Positions 21,621-33,350 are shown, counted from the stretch's first letter. The stretch: DNA of 64,000 nt from Ligula intestinalis (GCA_036362985.1 JAYGXS010000009.1:9472422-9536421); one strand, 5' to 3'. The notes: generated by a model from the letters alone, not told the origin. Numbers and translations are program-made.

Positions 21621-22133
21621 TATTGTCTATGGAATAGACCTCTAGCATGTGCCCCCGCCTAGCTGTGACCAGCTTGGCACCGGCTTGCTATTGGTGGAGG
21701 GCGAGGACGGGAGGGATTGCGGTCGCAAGCCACTAGTGCACGCCACGTGGCGTACGCGGTAGCTGCGACGACGATCGACTGTCAGCAGTCAACAAAATCC
21801 GCGGGCATGGTACGCGCTGTGATTACCACACGCAGGTGCCATGCGCGTTAACACCTGTGAGCACGCATGCACTTTAAGCTGATCCGCGCTACGGTGGCGG
21901 GCGCACGGCTGCCACGGTTCGGACCACGACGGCTGTCCCCTCCGCGCCGAACACGCTTAGCGTCAGTTTATCGCAGTTAGGTGCGAATCCGGTTGACCTC
22001 CACCATGCATCTATACCTCTCTCACGTTCTTTACTTTTTCTATGTGTGTGTGTCAGCTGACATCAGTGTCAGCGAAAATGCATATCATAATAAATTTCGA
22101 ACGCGAGTCAGTAAAATGGTAAGCTCAAGGAGG

Positions 22134-22160
22134 CGGAGGGGGGGGGGGGGGGGGGGGGAG
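22134..22160 (+). repeat. poly-G tract
   Basis: A run of about 20 consecutive G. The mirrored copy near 45.02 kb has a shorter, interrupted C run, so the tract has changed length since duplication. Confidence 0.9.
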
Positions 22161-22339
22161 AGAGAGGCGCTTGGGGATTTCCTCTAATCGGTGAGGGAGT
22201 TGAGCACTGATCCGAGGATACTGCTTTTGCTTGGTAGGCAAGTTGCGTCGTTGCTATGGCTTCGCAATGGCGAATTTGAACACCGCAACCTCCCCCCCCC
22301 TCATGGTCGTTCGGAGCAGATTTAAGCAGGATCATTAGT

Positions 22340-22372
22340 TGAGAAGAAGAAGAAGAAGAAGAAGAAGAAGAG
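22340..22372 (+). repeat. (GAA)n microsatellite
   Basis: About ten GAA/AAG units; the mirror CTT run lies at about 44803-44830. Confidence 0.9.
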
Positions 22373-22424
22373 GACGCAATCGCCGGGACAAGAACTCTTT
22401 CATATAAACAGCAGAATTCAGTGG

Positions 22425-22900
22425 ATCTATCGCAAAAGAGTTCAGGCTATGCCGGTTAAAGCCTATCTACTGCGATCTTCCAGGCCCGGTTCCTTGGGAG
22501 ATTATAGAGAAGTCTTGGACAACCAGAGTAGGAGAAGGTTATATTCTGTACAGAACAAGTAGGAGAATAGTCAGTGGAAAAGTGGTTGACTCGGCCTGGC
22601 GTTGAGTTTGACAATTAGGACCTTGACAGAGCATTGCAGTATCGCGTCCGTCTCGAGCCGATGCGGAAGGCCGAGTAACTCCAACGTCAGTCGCCAAAGA
22701 CTTTTGTCTGTCTGATGGCCTTGATGATGACTGGTGAACGCCAAGGACAGACACCAGTGGGGGAGTCCCTGTCTCGCGCGATGGTTGCCGAGTGCGCGGC
22801 AAACAACGGCAGACCCAGTGCGTGGGAGTTTAGCCGGCGCGCGTAGCCACTGCACTTTCGCGGCTTTTGGCAACGAAGCCAGCGTGATTAGGTCATAGAG
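22425..22900 (+). repeat. MITE-A copy (in left arm)
   Basis: Has TATCGCAAAAGAG at the tip and CTGCGATCTTCCAGGCCCGG, then GGTTATATTCTGTACAG. The interior encodes nothing recognisable. Its mirror is 44297-44750. Confidence 0.7.
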
Positions 22901-22989
22901 CTAATCAGTAACGCAAGCATGTTAAATCACCGTGGCAAGAAAAACTGAGGAAAATCGTTAAACCGAAAAGGTGGGCAGGGAAATGTGTA

Positions 22990-23480
22990 AATCAGGGAGC
23001 CGGATGTTACCAAGGCAGAGTTAGGTTAACCACATGCTCAAACTGTTTACATTGGTCGATTTTTGACCGCCGTATACAGGCTGCCTCCAGGTAGCACGAG
23101 GTACGAGTTGCGTCTGCCCTATGTATTTTTATCCGCAAGTGCATGTAAATTAGTCAACGAAATTTGAATTGGCGTGTACTGACAAGGCATCCTTCGTAAA
23201 TGGAATTGGTAGAGGCTTTGTTGGATTGCAGAATATGAGTTCGGCAGCAAAGTATGTCCTTTTTATGGTACTGAGTAGGTGTCCTTTGATGATATTTAAG
23301 CGGTGATATCTAGCGCGGTTTATCGACAAGTATAGTAAACCTTTACGGCCTTAAATTACGGGTGGCGTGCGATTCCCGCCTTTAGTCGACCAAGGGAGAC
23401 GAACTACCTGTACCAACGTCTATTGACAGCAGAGACCTGGTTTTGCTAGGCGGATCGCCACTGCCTCGGCTGTAATTAGC
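22990..23480 (-). pseudogene. PLE GIY-YIG fragments (left-arm copy)
   Basis: Minus-strand reading gives SVHANSNFV then FTCTCG, a stop, KYIGQTQLVP, the start of a GIY-YIG domain of the same lineage as the 9-kb element. Further right (about 23.37-23.48 kb) lies the EAVAIRL-type tail. Compared with the mirror copy at 43.67-44.11 kb this one has an additional in-frame stop before FTCTCG. The tail precedes the head on the coding strand, so two partial copies abut or the element has been rearranged. It cannot encode a working nuclease. Confidence 0.6.
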
Positions 23481-23854
23481 GCTTTTTTAAATAGGCCTTT
23501 AGGTTAGTGTATTGGTGTCTGATTTATTATGTAAAGTTTACCAGCTGTCTCTCTATTTTCTTAGCCCAGCTCACGGACGCCAACTGGCAACGGAGTTTAA
23601 GTAATACCTATCAGTCGATTACTGAATGGTTACCCCGTCTTAGAAGAGTGTTGGCCCACGCTTCGTGCGGGGCTGCTCTCACCCTTCTGAGATGCGCATA
23701 TGCAATGCCAGACTGCAGCAAACCACGGTCCCTGTGGTCTGGTAGGCGCTGGCACTTTCTCTCACTTCTGATTCCCTGTTGGTGACTGCGTTCGCGCTCC
23801 CACTGGGTTTCAGGCCTCACCTAAGATGTCCGAGCAACTAGGCGGTCGCTAGAC

Positions 23855-24520
23855 AGTGGGGAGAGAGGGAGGTCGACCTCGGCGCGCTTCTCACCCCACT
23901 GCAATAAATATGAATGCGTTCAAATCTATCACAGTGCTCTAGTAGCCGTGGCTTGGAGGGCTTCCCAACTGACGGGAAAACTCGAGCCCCCTACGTTGCT
24001 GCTCCTTTTGTACGCGTGTTTGTGTGTGCGTATGGGAGGAGAGGGAGGACTGAGAGTCAGGCTGCAATGGCTCCCTCTTAATGTGGCCTTTATGGCGCTC
24101 CCTCGCAACCGGGAGCATACCTAGCGAAATGGCTGTGTCAAGTGTGCGCGTGCTGAGTGTTTATCGCGCCAGCCACCTACACCCTCCATCATCCCCGGTC
24201 TTATTGACTTTGTCTTAACACTGTATACGGAGGTGTGAGTGGCGAGCGAGTGGGTAGATTCTGCGCGAGTCTGCCTAAACTCCTGTTTTCTCTCGCACTA
24301 GTTCTCTGCGTTGCTCCTGCTTGCTGTCACCGCTTTCGCGTTGCTTGCCCAACTTGCCTCTGTGTATGTTGCGGCTTGCTTCTGCGTTTGCTGCGGCTGT
24401 TGGAGCGCGTGGTGCCCATCGTCAGCTTCGGCCGCGCCAGCCAACTGCGCCCGAGCCCATCCTCTCGCGGGCTTCGTGACTCTGCCTTGACACCGGCTAG
24501 GTGCGTGAGTGAGTGAGAGA
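23855..24520 (+). repeat. Repeat-B copy (in left arm)
   Basis: Shares a GAGGTCGACCTCGGCGC block, a TAGCCGTGGCTTGGAGGG block and a CGCGCCAGCC block with 24.69-25.11, 35.56-36.39 and 38.16-39.02 kb. GC-rich, with open frames on both strands that I take as compositional. Confidence 0.6.
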
Positions 24521-24689
24521 GTACGGTAGATGCAGTTCAAGTCTACTATAACTTGAAATTAATCCACGCGCGAGTCACCGCCTCTGCGACACGCTGTTGT
24601 GGAGCGCATGGTGGACATGATCGAAATCGACGGTCAAAAGGTCGTCAACTGTCCGGTGTGTGTGTTTTGCTGGCGGTGGGGGGGGGAGT

Positions 24690-25110
24690 GAGGTTGACAC
24701 TTAGCACATTTCTCTCATCACTATAGTCAATCTGATACGCTAGAAACTATCGCAGTGCACTTAAAGCCGTGGCTTTGAGGGTTGCCAGCGGACGGGATAA
24801 CTTGGACACCGCAGTCGGTCCCATGGGTATCTTGTTGTGTGAAGTGGTTGTCTGCCAGCCGAGAGTCAGACTCAATGATTCCTTCTTAGTGTGGCCTTTA
24901 TGGCACTCCCAGGCGGGAACCTACCTAGTGAGTTGGCTATTTCGTACGGGTGCTGAGTATTGGTCGCGCCAGCCGTCTGCGCCGCCCCCCCTCATGTCCG
25001 GCCTTCTTGACTCTGTCTTGACAACCGGATCCCGGTGTTGGAGTTGTCAGAGAAGGAAGTAGATCCTTCGCGAGTCTACCTTCGCTGCATATCTCGCGGG
25101 AGGCACCACG
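24690..25110 (+). repeat. Repeat-B copy (in left arm)
   Basis: Closely matches 38.28-38.70 kb in direct orientation: AAAGCCGTGGCTTTGAGGG, GACACCGCAGTCGGTCC, CGCGCCAGCCGTCTGCGCC, and the TATATCTCGCGG terminus-like block. Confidence 0.65.
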
Positions 25111-25303
25111 TTGCATCAACTAGTTGAAGCTCGTGGTACCTGTCGATCCCGTCGGTTGAAGTGTCGTGCGCGGTTGCACTGACTGAGGGGGGAGGAGGGA
25201 CAGTGCCAAATGGCGTGGATAGACTGACGTGGCTGTCTGGGTACGCAACGAGTGCGTACGCGCACGTTGCATTCGACTGGCCTTCATTGAGTTCAGTGCG
25301 TCT

Positions 25304-25341
25304 GGCCTTTAGGTTAGTGTATTGGTGTCTGATTTATTATG
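25304..25341 (+). repeat. 36-base micro-duplication at arm boundary
   Basis: CCTTTAGGTTAGTGTATTGG and the following 16 bases repeat the internal sequence at about 23501-23537 in the same orientation, exactly where similarity to the right arm ends. It is absent from the mirrored junction near 41.85 kb. Confidence 0.8.
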
Positions 25342-25451
25342 CCTAGGTGAATATCTGCTTAGTTGGCAAAGTTCGATTTGGCCTTTACGGCTAGAATTGG
25401 TTTGGAGGCTAATGTAAGAGGTAGGAATTCGGTAGGTGAAAGTATGATAGG

Positions 25452-25965
25452 GTAACTCAGGGGTTAAGTAAGTTAAACCCTGACAACTGTGATCTTCAGG
25501 CCATGGATGCTTAGGAGAGAAGTCGGTGGAGGCTGTAGCGGGTCGTGCCTGCCTGACTAGCTCGCGTCGAAGTGCACTTTCCCAAACGCTCACCGATATG
25601 CTTTCTCGACGTCTCGATCAGCCAATCATAGTTCTCGCATCTATGAAGCGACGAATGAGGAGTTTGCACGCGTGCCTGACGCAAGTTGCCTCTCTGCCCA
25701 AAATTTCCAGGCCAACCTAGCCAATGAAAGATCTCCCTCTCTCTGTATTCTGACCCGACTACTCTAAGACCTCACTTGGGACCAGGTCAACCTACTGATC
25801 GGACGTATCTCTCCCAAGTCAATCTATTCTCCTCTTCCGTTGTGTACACAATAAACTCTTCCGTCTACTCTGGCCTTTAAAGACTTCTCCTCAGCACTAA
25901 GTTACCATGGTCTGAAGATCGCAGTTGCACGGTTAGACTCTCTTAAACCCCTGTGATAAGACCAG
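25452..25965 (+). mobile_element. MITE-A, full-length copy with both inverted ends
   Basis: The left end CAGGGGTTAAGTAAGTTAAA...CTGTGATCTTCAGGCCATGG is mirrored by the right end CCATGGTCTGAAGATCGCAG...TTAAACCCCTG, about 70 bases with moderate identity. The interior has the GCTCGCGTCGAAGTGCAC block and GTGTACACAATAAACTC. There is no open frame of note. This copy and 40608-41093 define the family's boundaries at roughly 0.5 kb. Confidence 0.75.
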
Positions 25966-26310
25966 AATAGTAGGAATAGTTTATTCTATATACACTGTAA
26001 CGGAGAATAAGCAGGAAGAAATTTGGATTCGGAGCGCACGACCAGCTAGGAGGCTAGTCGACTCCTTAATGCAGGCTGAGCCGCAGGCATCCCAGCGGCC
26101 GGCGTGAGCGATCATTTTCTGGGTCGAACTTGAAGGCCTTTTGGCCAGACAGATTGCGTTGGCCTTCACATGCGGGCGTTTTGTTCGTTGCCGGGCCAGG
26201 GGCCAGCTTTGCGGCATCTGCGATTGGCTGTTCCCAGAAATCGAGAACAGTGGCAGTAAGCTTCGACAAAGTTCGCATCGACGCGAGCTAGTCACGACAA
26301 GGGCGACAGA
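25966..26310 (+). repeat. second MITE-A interior piece
   Basis: Directly after the full copy comes another internal MITE-A segment (CCAGAATAGTAGGAATAG, then GGAGAATAAGCAGGAAG), as if one copy were inserted into the left end of another. Confidence 0.6.
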
Positions 26311-27041
26311 TTAGGGTGTAGGGTGGGGGGGGGGGGGGGGGCGGGGTATGGAATAACTTTGTAGGGCTAAAAGATTTAGGTCACGCCTTAGGATTCGGGT
26401 TTAGGTGTGGGTTTTGGGCACCTAGTGCCTACGTTCGGCTGCCTGTTGCTTACCAGGCTCTAGCGATCATCTTAGGCTTCAGTGTTTCAGCCCATTTGCT
26501 CACCGCTTTTCAACATGCGCACTCTCTTCATTGGGTATTTTTATTTCATCACTATTTATGATCTTTCTTTCCAGGCCTACCGTTGCCGTTCGACCTGCAT
26601 GTGAAACAACTTCCTTCTTCCAGTCCTGCATTCCATGAGATATCCGGAAACCTCCGTTGTTACCCAAATCATTCCTGTTTTCCTTTAATAAGCAAGATCG
26701 AGAATCCTTTGTTTTTTAGCAAAAGGCAGCCAGAGCCTCAAAGACAATCAGCAAATAAAAATAACCGGACCAAATGTAAGTTTTTTCTCAGTGTTCAGAT
26801 GAATATTTAGTTAACCGTAAGTATTGGAATATTGGAATCCCAAGATATCAATTATGCGAATGCAGCTTACTTTGGAAAAATTTCGAATCTTATTTCGGAA
26901 ATTTTCGACGCGGACCAACCGGTCGTCTTCAGACGTGGAAAACTGTGCAACAAAAAACAAAAATTTTTAAACGTTGGGAAAATCATTATTCATCCGATGT
27001 CTGCACCGATTGGCAGGATTTCTGGTCTGTGCTGTTAGGTT
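26311..27041. other. poly-G tract and unassigned sequence
   Basis: A guanine run at about 26326-26343. The rest has only short open frames without domain signal. Confidence 0.5.
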
Positions 27042-27620
27042 TTATGTGCTTTCCGTCATTTGGCTGTCTACTGTGTTTTGGTGGTGCGCATTCAATTTAG
27101 CTTTGCGGCAACCGTAGCTAGCGTTCAAATCAATATACCTATTGATGCGTGCCTCGTCTGAGTGCACTGCTTCCAGGAATTCACTGTCTTTTCCAGTTGG
27201 ACAAGTGCCAACAGTCTGCGTGTTCTCCCATCCGAATTTGTGGCCGGTTTCCAGTGTGTGCATGGCCACCTGGGATAGATGGTATCGTCTTCTGACCGCT
27301 GATTGATGTTGGCGTATGCGGGTTAAGGCACATTTCCCAGTTTGGCCGCAATAAACTGCATCACAACTGGAACACGGCATCTTGTAGACAACCTCTTTTC
27401 TTTCAATATAGCCAACCCTATCCTTAGAATGTACAAGCTAGGAACATAATGTGGTTGCGGGCAGGTTTTCCACTTGAATCTAGTGTTTTTTGGAGTTGCC
27501 TTTCGACAAACTCAGATACATTCTTTACGCATGGGAGAGAACGCCAGGTTAGTGTTTTCGGTACTTCGCTGGTCGTACCAATTGAAAGGCCTTTTTCATT
27601 TCTTTTGGATTCTTGCATTG
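27042..27620 (-). pseudogene. PLE linker and GIY-YIG endonuclease (second lineage)
   Basis: The upstream frame ends CVKNVSEFVERQLQKTLDS...FLACTF. After a one-base frameshift near 27.42 kb it continues KDRVGYIERKEVVYKMPC, then DAVYCGQTGKCALTRIRQHQ. VVYK and VYCG are the two beta-strand motifs of GIY-YIG, followed by the catalytic-type Arg and His. The later AMHTLETGHKF and SEFLEAVHSDE blocks supply the conserved Glu and Asn-rich end. The V.(G/N)(V/I)SE linker is the usual RT-to-nuclease junction in PLEs. The RT itself is missing. The endonuclease half is a clean 112-codon frame. It differs from the CxCG-type lineage at 9.1 kb and resembles the copy at 56.6 kb. Confidence 0.8.
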
Positions 27621-28895
27621 GAGCACAAAGTTCGTGGATATATGTTTTTGGAGAATAATTGAAAAGGCTATTTCATTTCTTCCTGGTAAGTCTTGGCATC
27701 AGAACACTGTGTTTTTGCTCGGTTAACGAGGCTGTTGACGGAGCTTATTTTGTGAGAGACGGGGTTGTTGCTCTCAAAATTTAGTTTAAGGTACTACTGC
27801 TTTGCCTCGGGTACAAATACCCATTGATTTTGCTAGAGCCTATTCAACTTTTAATTAAACTGACGTGTAAAGTTCTGTCCGCCTACCTGGCACATACTAG
27901 AGTGGACATATCATACAAAAGACAGACCTCAGTACGTTTGCATGCTTGAACTAAATGCTCCCTCTATCGGTATTTTGCTGACCCCCAAAGACGGAATCAT
28001 GTGGGTTTTGGCCATTCCATCTTGTATTTGTCTGTCCTGTTCCCAGATAAAGCAGTTTGCGTTAACTTCGGAGACTGTAGTGGGTGTCAACAACATTCCT
28101 TTGGGCTTGGGCTGGAGTTCCGCGGCGACAGTTACGCAAACCATTCGTCCAAGGCCCAGCACTAAAACCCTTGTAGGCGGCAATCAATCCACCAATGAGA
28201 GGAAGCCGATGCAACAGTTATCGGATTGGCCAGATTAGCTCCCCACCACAGCTAAACACATGCGCCTACTACTATTTTCTGCCAAGAGGGCGGTGTTAGT
28301 CAGCCTCTTTGGCGGACGCATACGTCCTCGTCACTTGGCTGGCTGGCTGGCTGGCAGACATGGGTCCTTTTGTCCTGCTTTGTATCGCGTGTATCGCGTC
28401 CAACACCTACGGCCAGTTTTATCAGAGGATGACAGAACAGCAGCTTTTTAGGGAACCTTTCCTAACCCCTACCCTCATGAGGAGATAAAGGATGCGTCAC
28501 CGAATCAGAGACTGGATGCGCTATCCCATGAAATATCCACCGAAATTATTAAGTTGGTGTTTTGTTTCTAAGAGAGAATGAAAGGTCAACTTAGGGTCCC
28601 AAACAGCAGGCGAAAACCTTATCCCTCTGTGCTAGGGGACAGATGGTAATAAGAGTTGAATGGGCGGGATATATCAGGATAGAGAAAAAAGTAATTAAAA
28701 CAGTAGAGCATATAAAAGAAGAAAATAATGGGAATAATTATTTCAATAACCAAATATTTGCGATCGATAATTAAATATGCCCCACTGGACTCTATATCCA
28801 AGCTTTCTGAATTCTGCATAGAGCTACTACAGAGATAGTATGACGTTGTCATAGGACTGACTTCTAAGCCACAGTCATCGGCTAATTCAACTCTA
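27621..28895. other. unassigned; one exon-like minus-strand frame
   Basis: At 27929-28183 the minus strand reads TRVLVLGLGRMVCVTVAAEL...FIWEQDRQIQDGMAKTH. It has protein-like composition but belongs to no family I recognise. Near 28.34 kb is a short GGCT repeat. Nothing else was identified. Confidence 0.3.
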
Positions 28896-29399
28896 AAGGG
28901 TGTTCACGAAGTCTGGGTACATAGAGGATAAATACATACCTTAAGAACAAAACAATTTTATTTAATTATAATGTTGCCATCGACTTCAGCACACTGACTG
29001 ACAATGCGTTTTCTCAAGTAGTCCCGACGACCACAGAGAGAGGACAAAAGCAGTCCGGTCACTCGAACAGCGTGTATTGAGACACAGAGCACGTGAGAGC
29101 AAGCAGAGCGAGTCAGCAAGTCAGAATTCAAAAGTGCAAGTCATTCACAGAAAAAGACTCCAGGTTATTTATTCAGTGCGCACACCAAGGAGGCGTCAGT
29201 ATTCACGGTCCAATCAGATAGGACGGAAAATCGATAATTATTGACGCGTTGTCAAGCCACGGCGTGGGACTCTGCGCTGCAGCTGCGCTGAGAGCCTAAG
29301 CGTTGTTGACTAATCATGGGACTCTGCCGTCCCAACAAAAATAACATAAATAAATAAAATATTAAAATTCCTGTGTACCCAGACTTTGTTGGCACCCTT
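28896..29399 (+). mobile_element. Tc1/mariner-like MITE
   Basis: The left end AAGGGTGTTCACGAAGTCTG and the right end CAGACTTTGTTGGCACCCTT are inverted repeats of about 30 bases, both flanked by TA (28894-28895 and 29400-29401). The 504-base interior has no convincing transposase. TA target and tip style suggest Tc1/mariner; the subfamily is unknown. Confidence 0.75.
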
Positions 29400-29418
29400 T
29401 ATGTCATGTATGTATATA

Positions 29419-32310
29419 CAGTATGCGCTAAAAACCGCGTAAATTTCATGACGAAATAAGACTTGATACTTTAGCATACATTCGGTCACATTATTTAACT
29501 TCATTGAGTGGATTTAATTCTGCGAAAGCCTTCTAGATAGTCATTTTAGTTAGGTTTATTAGGAGAAATAGGCGTTAATTTTGGCGATGGAATTTCACGC
29601 TATTACGTAGGACAGAACGAAAGTTATTATTAATGTGGATTATACTGTGGAGGAAGTCCAAAATAAGTAAAAAGTAAGCAAGTAAAAGATCTCCCTTGGA
29701 GAACTGGAAACTTTTTGTCCGAAATTGTTCAGATGCAAGTGAAGCCAAGTTGAAGCAATCGCATTTACTTTGAGAAACAAGGAACGAGTTTAGCTAACCT
29801 GTGAAGTTTCTTTGCACAAAATGCTGTAACAAAAAGTTTCATAGCATTTTTTACCACACCACGAAGGTAATGTTAAGCAGCTCTGTTTGACTGTAGATCA
29901 TGTAGACACATACTTTTTGTAAGTTATACAGTAGCCGCCGAAGACCATGCAACGCTAATTATGAAATTTGCCTGGAAACTTTGGCATATATTTGAAAACA
30001 CTATGGTGATTCATTCAGTTTATTAAATTCTGCAAAAGCCTTTCACTTAGTTAAATCGTCATTTTAGTTAGGTTTATTAAGAGAAATAATAATTAGTTTT
30101 GGGGAAATTAGGAGTAGGCTCATATAGAAGGAATTTCCTATTGTATTACGAAAGAGCGAACCGAACCGCACGTTAAAGTAGATAATACTAAGAAGGTACT
30201 CCAAAATAAATAAAATAGGCACAGAAGATTTCTCTTCCAGAACTGGAAGAGTTTATGCAAGATTTTTCAGATTGAAGTGAAGCCAAGTTAAAGGAACCAA
30301 ATTTGTTTGCATTAACATTAAACATATGTGTTTAAGAAATTATGTTTAGCTATCTGGTGAAGTTTCTTTGTAAAAAATGCATTAACATAAGAGTTTTTGT
30401 TTGAATGCAGCAATGAACCTCAAATATCCTTCAATAAAAACCAAATGTTTAGTGTTTTCGTAGATTTAACACAAATAACGCCTTATTTAAAGTAAGTCGT
30501 GAAGAAAAATAGTTTTTTGTATACTTGCAATCACTTTTTACTTTATTTATGAACGGAACAGACGAAAAAATAATAAGTACTTCAAAAAATGGCAATTTAT
30601 ATGGCCATTTTTTTTAATTCGCCAGTATATCTCTGAAAGTGGAATTAATCTACTCATTCGGAAGGTAAACCATTATAAAGAGAAAAGAAAGTTCTTTTAT
30701 TTCCAGTCAAATTGAATCGTTTATCTTCAGAAAACTTAAAGAAATTCTCAAATTTTATTGTGAAATTACGTTGGAGAAATTTAATATACACAGAAGTTCG
30801 TCAGCCGAATATCTAATCAAAGCAATTTCTAAGAGGTAACCTTTTATGGAAAGCTTTTTATTAATCTTAGGAAGAGTAGTTGCAGAGTTATACTGCTGAC
30901 ATGATTTACTCTTGACAATGCGGTTTACTGTTTTGAGGCATTTCTACAAAGAAGCAACATGGTCTCCATTCTAAGAACTAATATCCATAAACACTTTCTT
31001 TCGGTAAATACTCTTTTTATATACCTTAGTTTAAAGGTTTTGGTGGAAACGTTGAACAGATGCGAAAATTATGAATTGATCAGTGAAGGTAGTAAAAACA
31101 AGCAATTTGATGGCACTTTTTGTTCGAGGACATTCAATAAATACGTAACCTGTAAGAACAGACTTAACAGAATATGTTGACTAAAGAAAAGTTCTTTCTC
31201 TATATAGAAAGTTATTGCTTCAAGTTTTCAATTTAACACAATATGTAAATTTATTTTTATAATTTAGAGCTCGTTTTTACGTCTCTAGAACCACGGCATT
31301 ATGGAGAAAATTTTATATCCCTTTACGAACGTTTAGTAATTCCTATAGTTATTTTAAGTACTAAATAGGCCTTATGCCGTTCATTATTATTTCTATGTTT
31401 TCCTAAATACATTAACACTGGTATTGGAGTAATGACCAAGCGTATACAAATAAAGGAAAATTACGTGGTCAGTGGCGACCACTGTACTTTTCGCTTGTGC
31501 GTTATTTAGAAATGGTACAGACAGAATAATAATTATTATTTAGAAAATAGCCACTCGTTTATGCATTGGGAAGCTTATAACAGATCTTGGCCGAAAATAA
31601 TCCACTACAAAGCCGAAAGTAAATTCTTTCATCTCTAGTCAAATTGACACGTTTATCTTTAGGTAAATTTTAAAAAATGTCTTAAATCTCCAAGTTCTTT
31701 GTGACATTGCTTTGAAAAGAGTTAATATAGACAGAAATTCGTCAGCTCAATATGCAATTTAAGCACTTTTTAACGAGTTAACCTACTATAGAATTTTTTA
31801 TTAATCATAGGAATAAAAATATTCGAGTTATTGTGCGGACATTCTGTATGCTCAACAACGTGGTTGGCTGTTTTGAGGCTGTTTTGATCCGCACAACCAT
31901 CCTCATAAGAACTAATATCCATAAACTAATTTTTCGGTAAATGCTCTTTACGTTTACGCTATTTAAAAAGTTTTGATGTAAACTTCCAACAGAAGACCAA
32001 TTGATGGATGAGCAAATGAAAACACTGAAAACGTAGGAAATGACTCTAAAATTTAAAGGACGATATTCAATAAACAGGTATGCATTAGTGGTAGTCAGTG
32101 CGAAAAAAATTGGCTAACGAGGTCTTTTTTCTATAAAGAAAGTGGTTACGTAATTTTTCCTGATTAACAAAAAAATTCAATTTATTGTTGTAATCTATAG
32201 CAATTTTTTATGTTTCGGGAACTTGGAGTTTATAAGAAAATTTTTACATTTCTTAACACACACTTAGAACTTTTTATACTGCTTTTAAGTTTTGAGTATG
32301 CCTAATGCAA
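29419..32310 (+). mobile_element. AT-TIR transposon, outer copy (split and 3'-truncated)
   Basis: The left tip follows a TA at 29417-29418 (CAGTATGCGCTAAAAACCGC). The copy runs to 29928, is interrupted by a younger AT-TIR copy, resumes at 31487 with CTTTTCGCTTGTGCGTT, and stops near 32310 where the composite repeat begins. Sequence across the split is continuous when compared with copy 2 at 18.6 kb. It is diverged and non-coding. Confidence 0.7.
29929..31484 (+). mobile_element. AT-TIR transposon, inner copy (1,556 bases, full length)
   Basis: The left tip CAGTAGCCGCCGAAGACCAT and right tip GTGGTCAGTGGCGACCACTG are inverted, each flanked by TA (29927-29928, 31485-31486). It is inserted into an older copy of its own family. 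The final 715 bases are nearly identical to 15178-15893 in copy 1. It has no coding capacity beyond short frames. Confidence 0.85.
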
Positions 32311-32311
32311 A

Positions 32312-32850
32312 CCACAGAAAACCCAGTCGACGCAGCCGGGTTAACGCGTTCAGTGAGCCAATCAGATCATTCGCTGATTTAGCGCATCTACAACACACGG
32401 CTCTTTGGGGGGCCACAGCAAATACCGCGCCACTTCCTTCTCCTGCGTCACGCCACACATGATGTCACGTGATGGCAGTCTCAGTCGCCCGTGGAAGAGC
32501 CAATCTCATGTGCTACAAACCAAGCCCTACGGCTGCCAGGAATTTCGCATTCACCAGCCTGCAGCAGCCTGACCAATCACCTATCAAGTCTGACTCACAC
32601 AGAGATCGCTCTAGACGCTTGTGACGATTCCTGCGCTCACGGACTTCGAATACGGCCATGTGGGCAGCGGTTGCGCGTTTGTCTGACACTCAAATTCCTA
32701 CCACCTATTTTCCACTTCTTCTCTACAGAATAAACTGTTCCCACCACGACTGTCTCCCAATTCTTCTGTTGCTACAAAGACGTGGACCTGAAGATGACAC
32801 TGGCTAGGATTTAACCTATCAACATAACCCCCCTGTAATAAAGCACGGAA
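32312..32850 (-). repeat. MITE-A copy (within composite unit)
   Basis: Reverse of 9818-10330: GTTCAGTGAGCCAATC, TGCTACAAACCAAGCCC, GTTCCCACCACGACTG, then a GACCTGAAGATGACACTGG terminus and an ACCCCCCTGTAATAAAG tip. Confidence 0.7.
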
Positions 32851-33301
32851 GAAGACCTACTGTAAAACCATAAATATTCCTTCTCATCCATGCGGTACGG
32901 TTCCGTCGGATCCGATTGTGGCGAGGGGCAGTGTTGTGCAAACTTAACGACGGAAGTTCTTGCAGAGGATAGTGGCCTGCTCAAGACATCAAGGCAGATG
33001 TTATAAAATGCTTTATGGGTGGCATCCATGGCCTCTTAATCGCTATAACGGTAACGCATTGCTGGTCCCGCTTATCTTTCAACTGCCTGAATTCAATACC
33101 TGTTAGTATTTTTTAGAATTATAGTAAACAACAGCAGTAGAAACGATAGGCAACAGCACTTTCCAAGGTCATTTAACTTTCCACAAGGCCACTGCCATTT
33201 AAAAATGCAGAATGCAAAACAGTCTGATAGCCTTGGCCTGGCCTCTGTGTGTATGCTCGCGAGGCCTATCTGCCCGCCTGCCTGCCTGTGGAGCAAGAAA
33301 A

Positions 33302-33350
33302 TCCCCCCCCCCCCCCCCCCCACCCACCCACACACACACACACACACATG
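33302..33350 (+). repeat. poly-C run followed by (CA)n
   Basis: About 18 C, then CCACCCACC and nine or more CA units; the corresponding site in the 7.69-kb unit (about 8460-8480) has only a short G/T-rich stretch. Confidence 0.9.

Larger units (their letters stand above)
21319..25303 (+). repeat. 4-kb inverted duplication, left arm
   Basis: Colinear over its whole length with 41848-45845 on the opposite strand, well above 90 percent identical by eye in the parts compared. It carries, in order, a reversed MITE-A, a GC-rich segment with a poly-G run, a GAA microsatellite, a second MITE-A, a PLE fragment, and two Repeat-B copies. The outer ends are a TC/GA microsatellite on one side and an abrupt junction on the other. 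Because old, unrelated elements are shared inside, this looks like an inverted segmental duplication or one large composite element, not two independent simple insertions. Confidence 0.8.

Noticed and set aside
22342..22371. CRISPR-like or regulatory tandem array
   Set aside because: It is a plain GAA microsatellite; no spacers, and the DNA is clearly eukaryotic.
24235..24516. Cys-rich frame with a signal-peptide-like start (LLFSLALVLCVAPACC)
   Set aside because: It lies in Repeat-B within the inverted duplication. The mirrored copy changes residues and length freely, and the reverse strand is open too.
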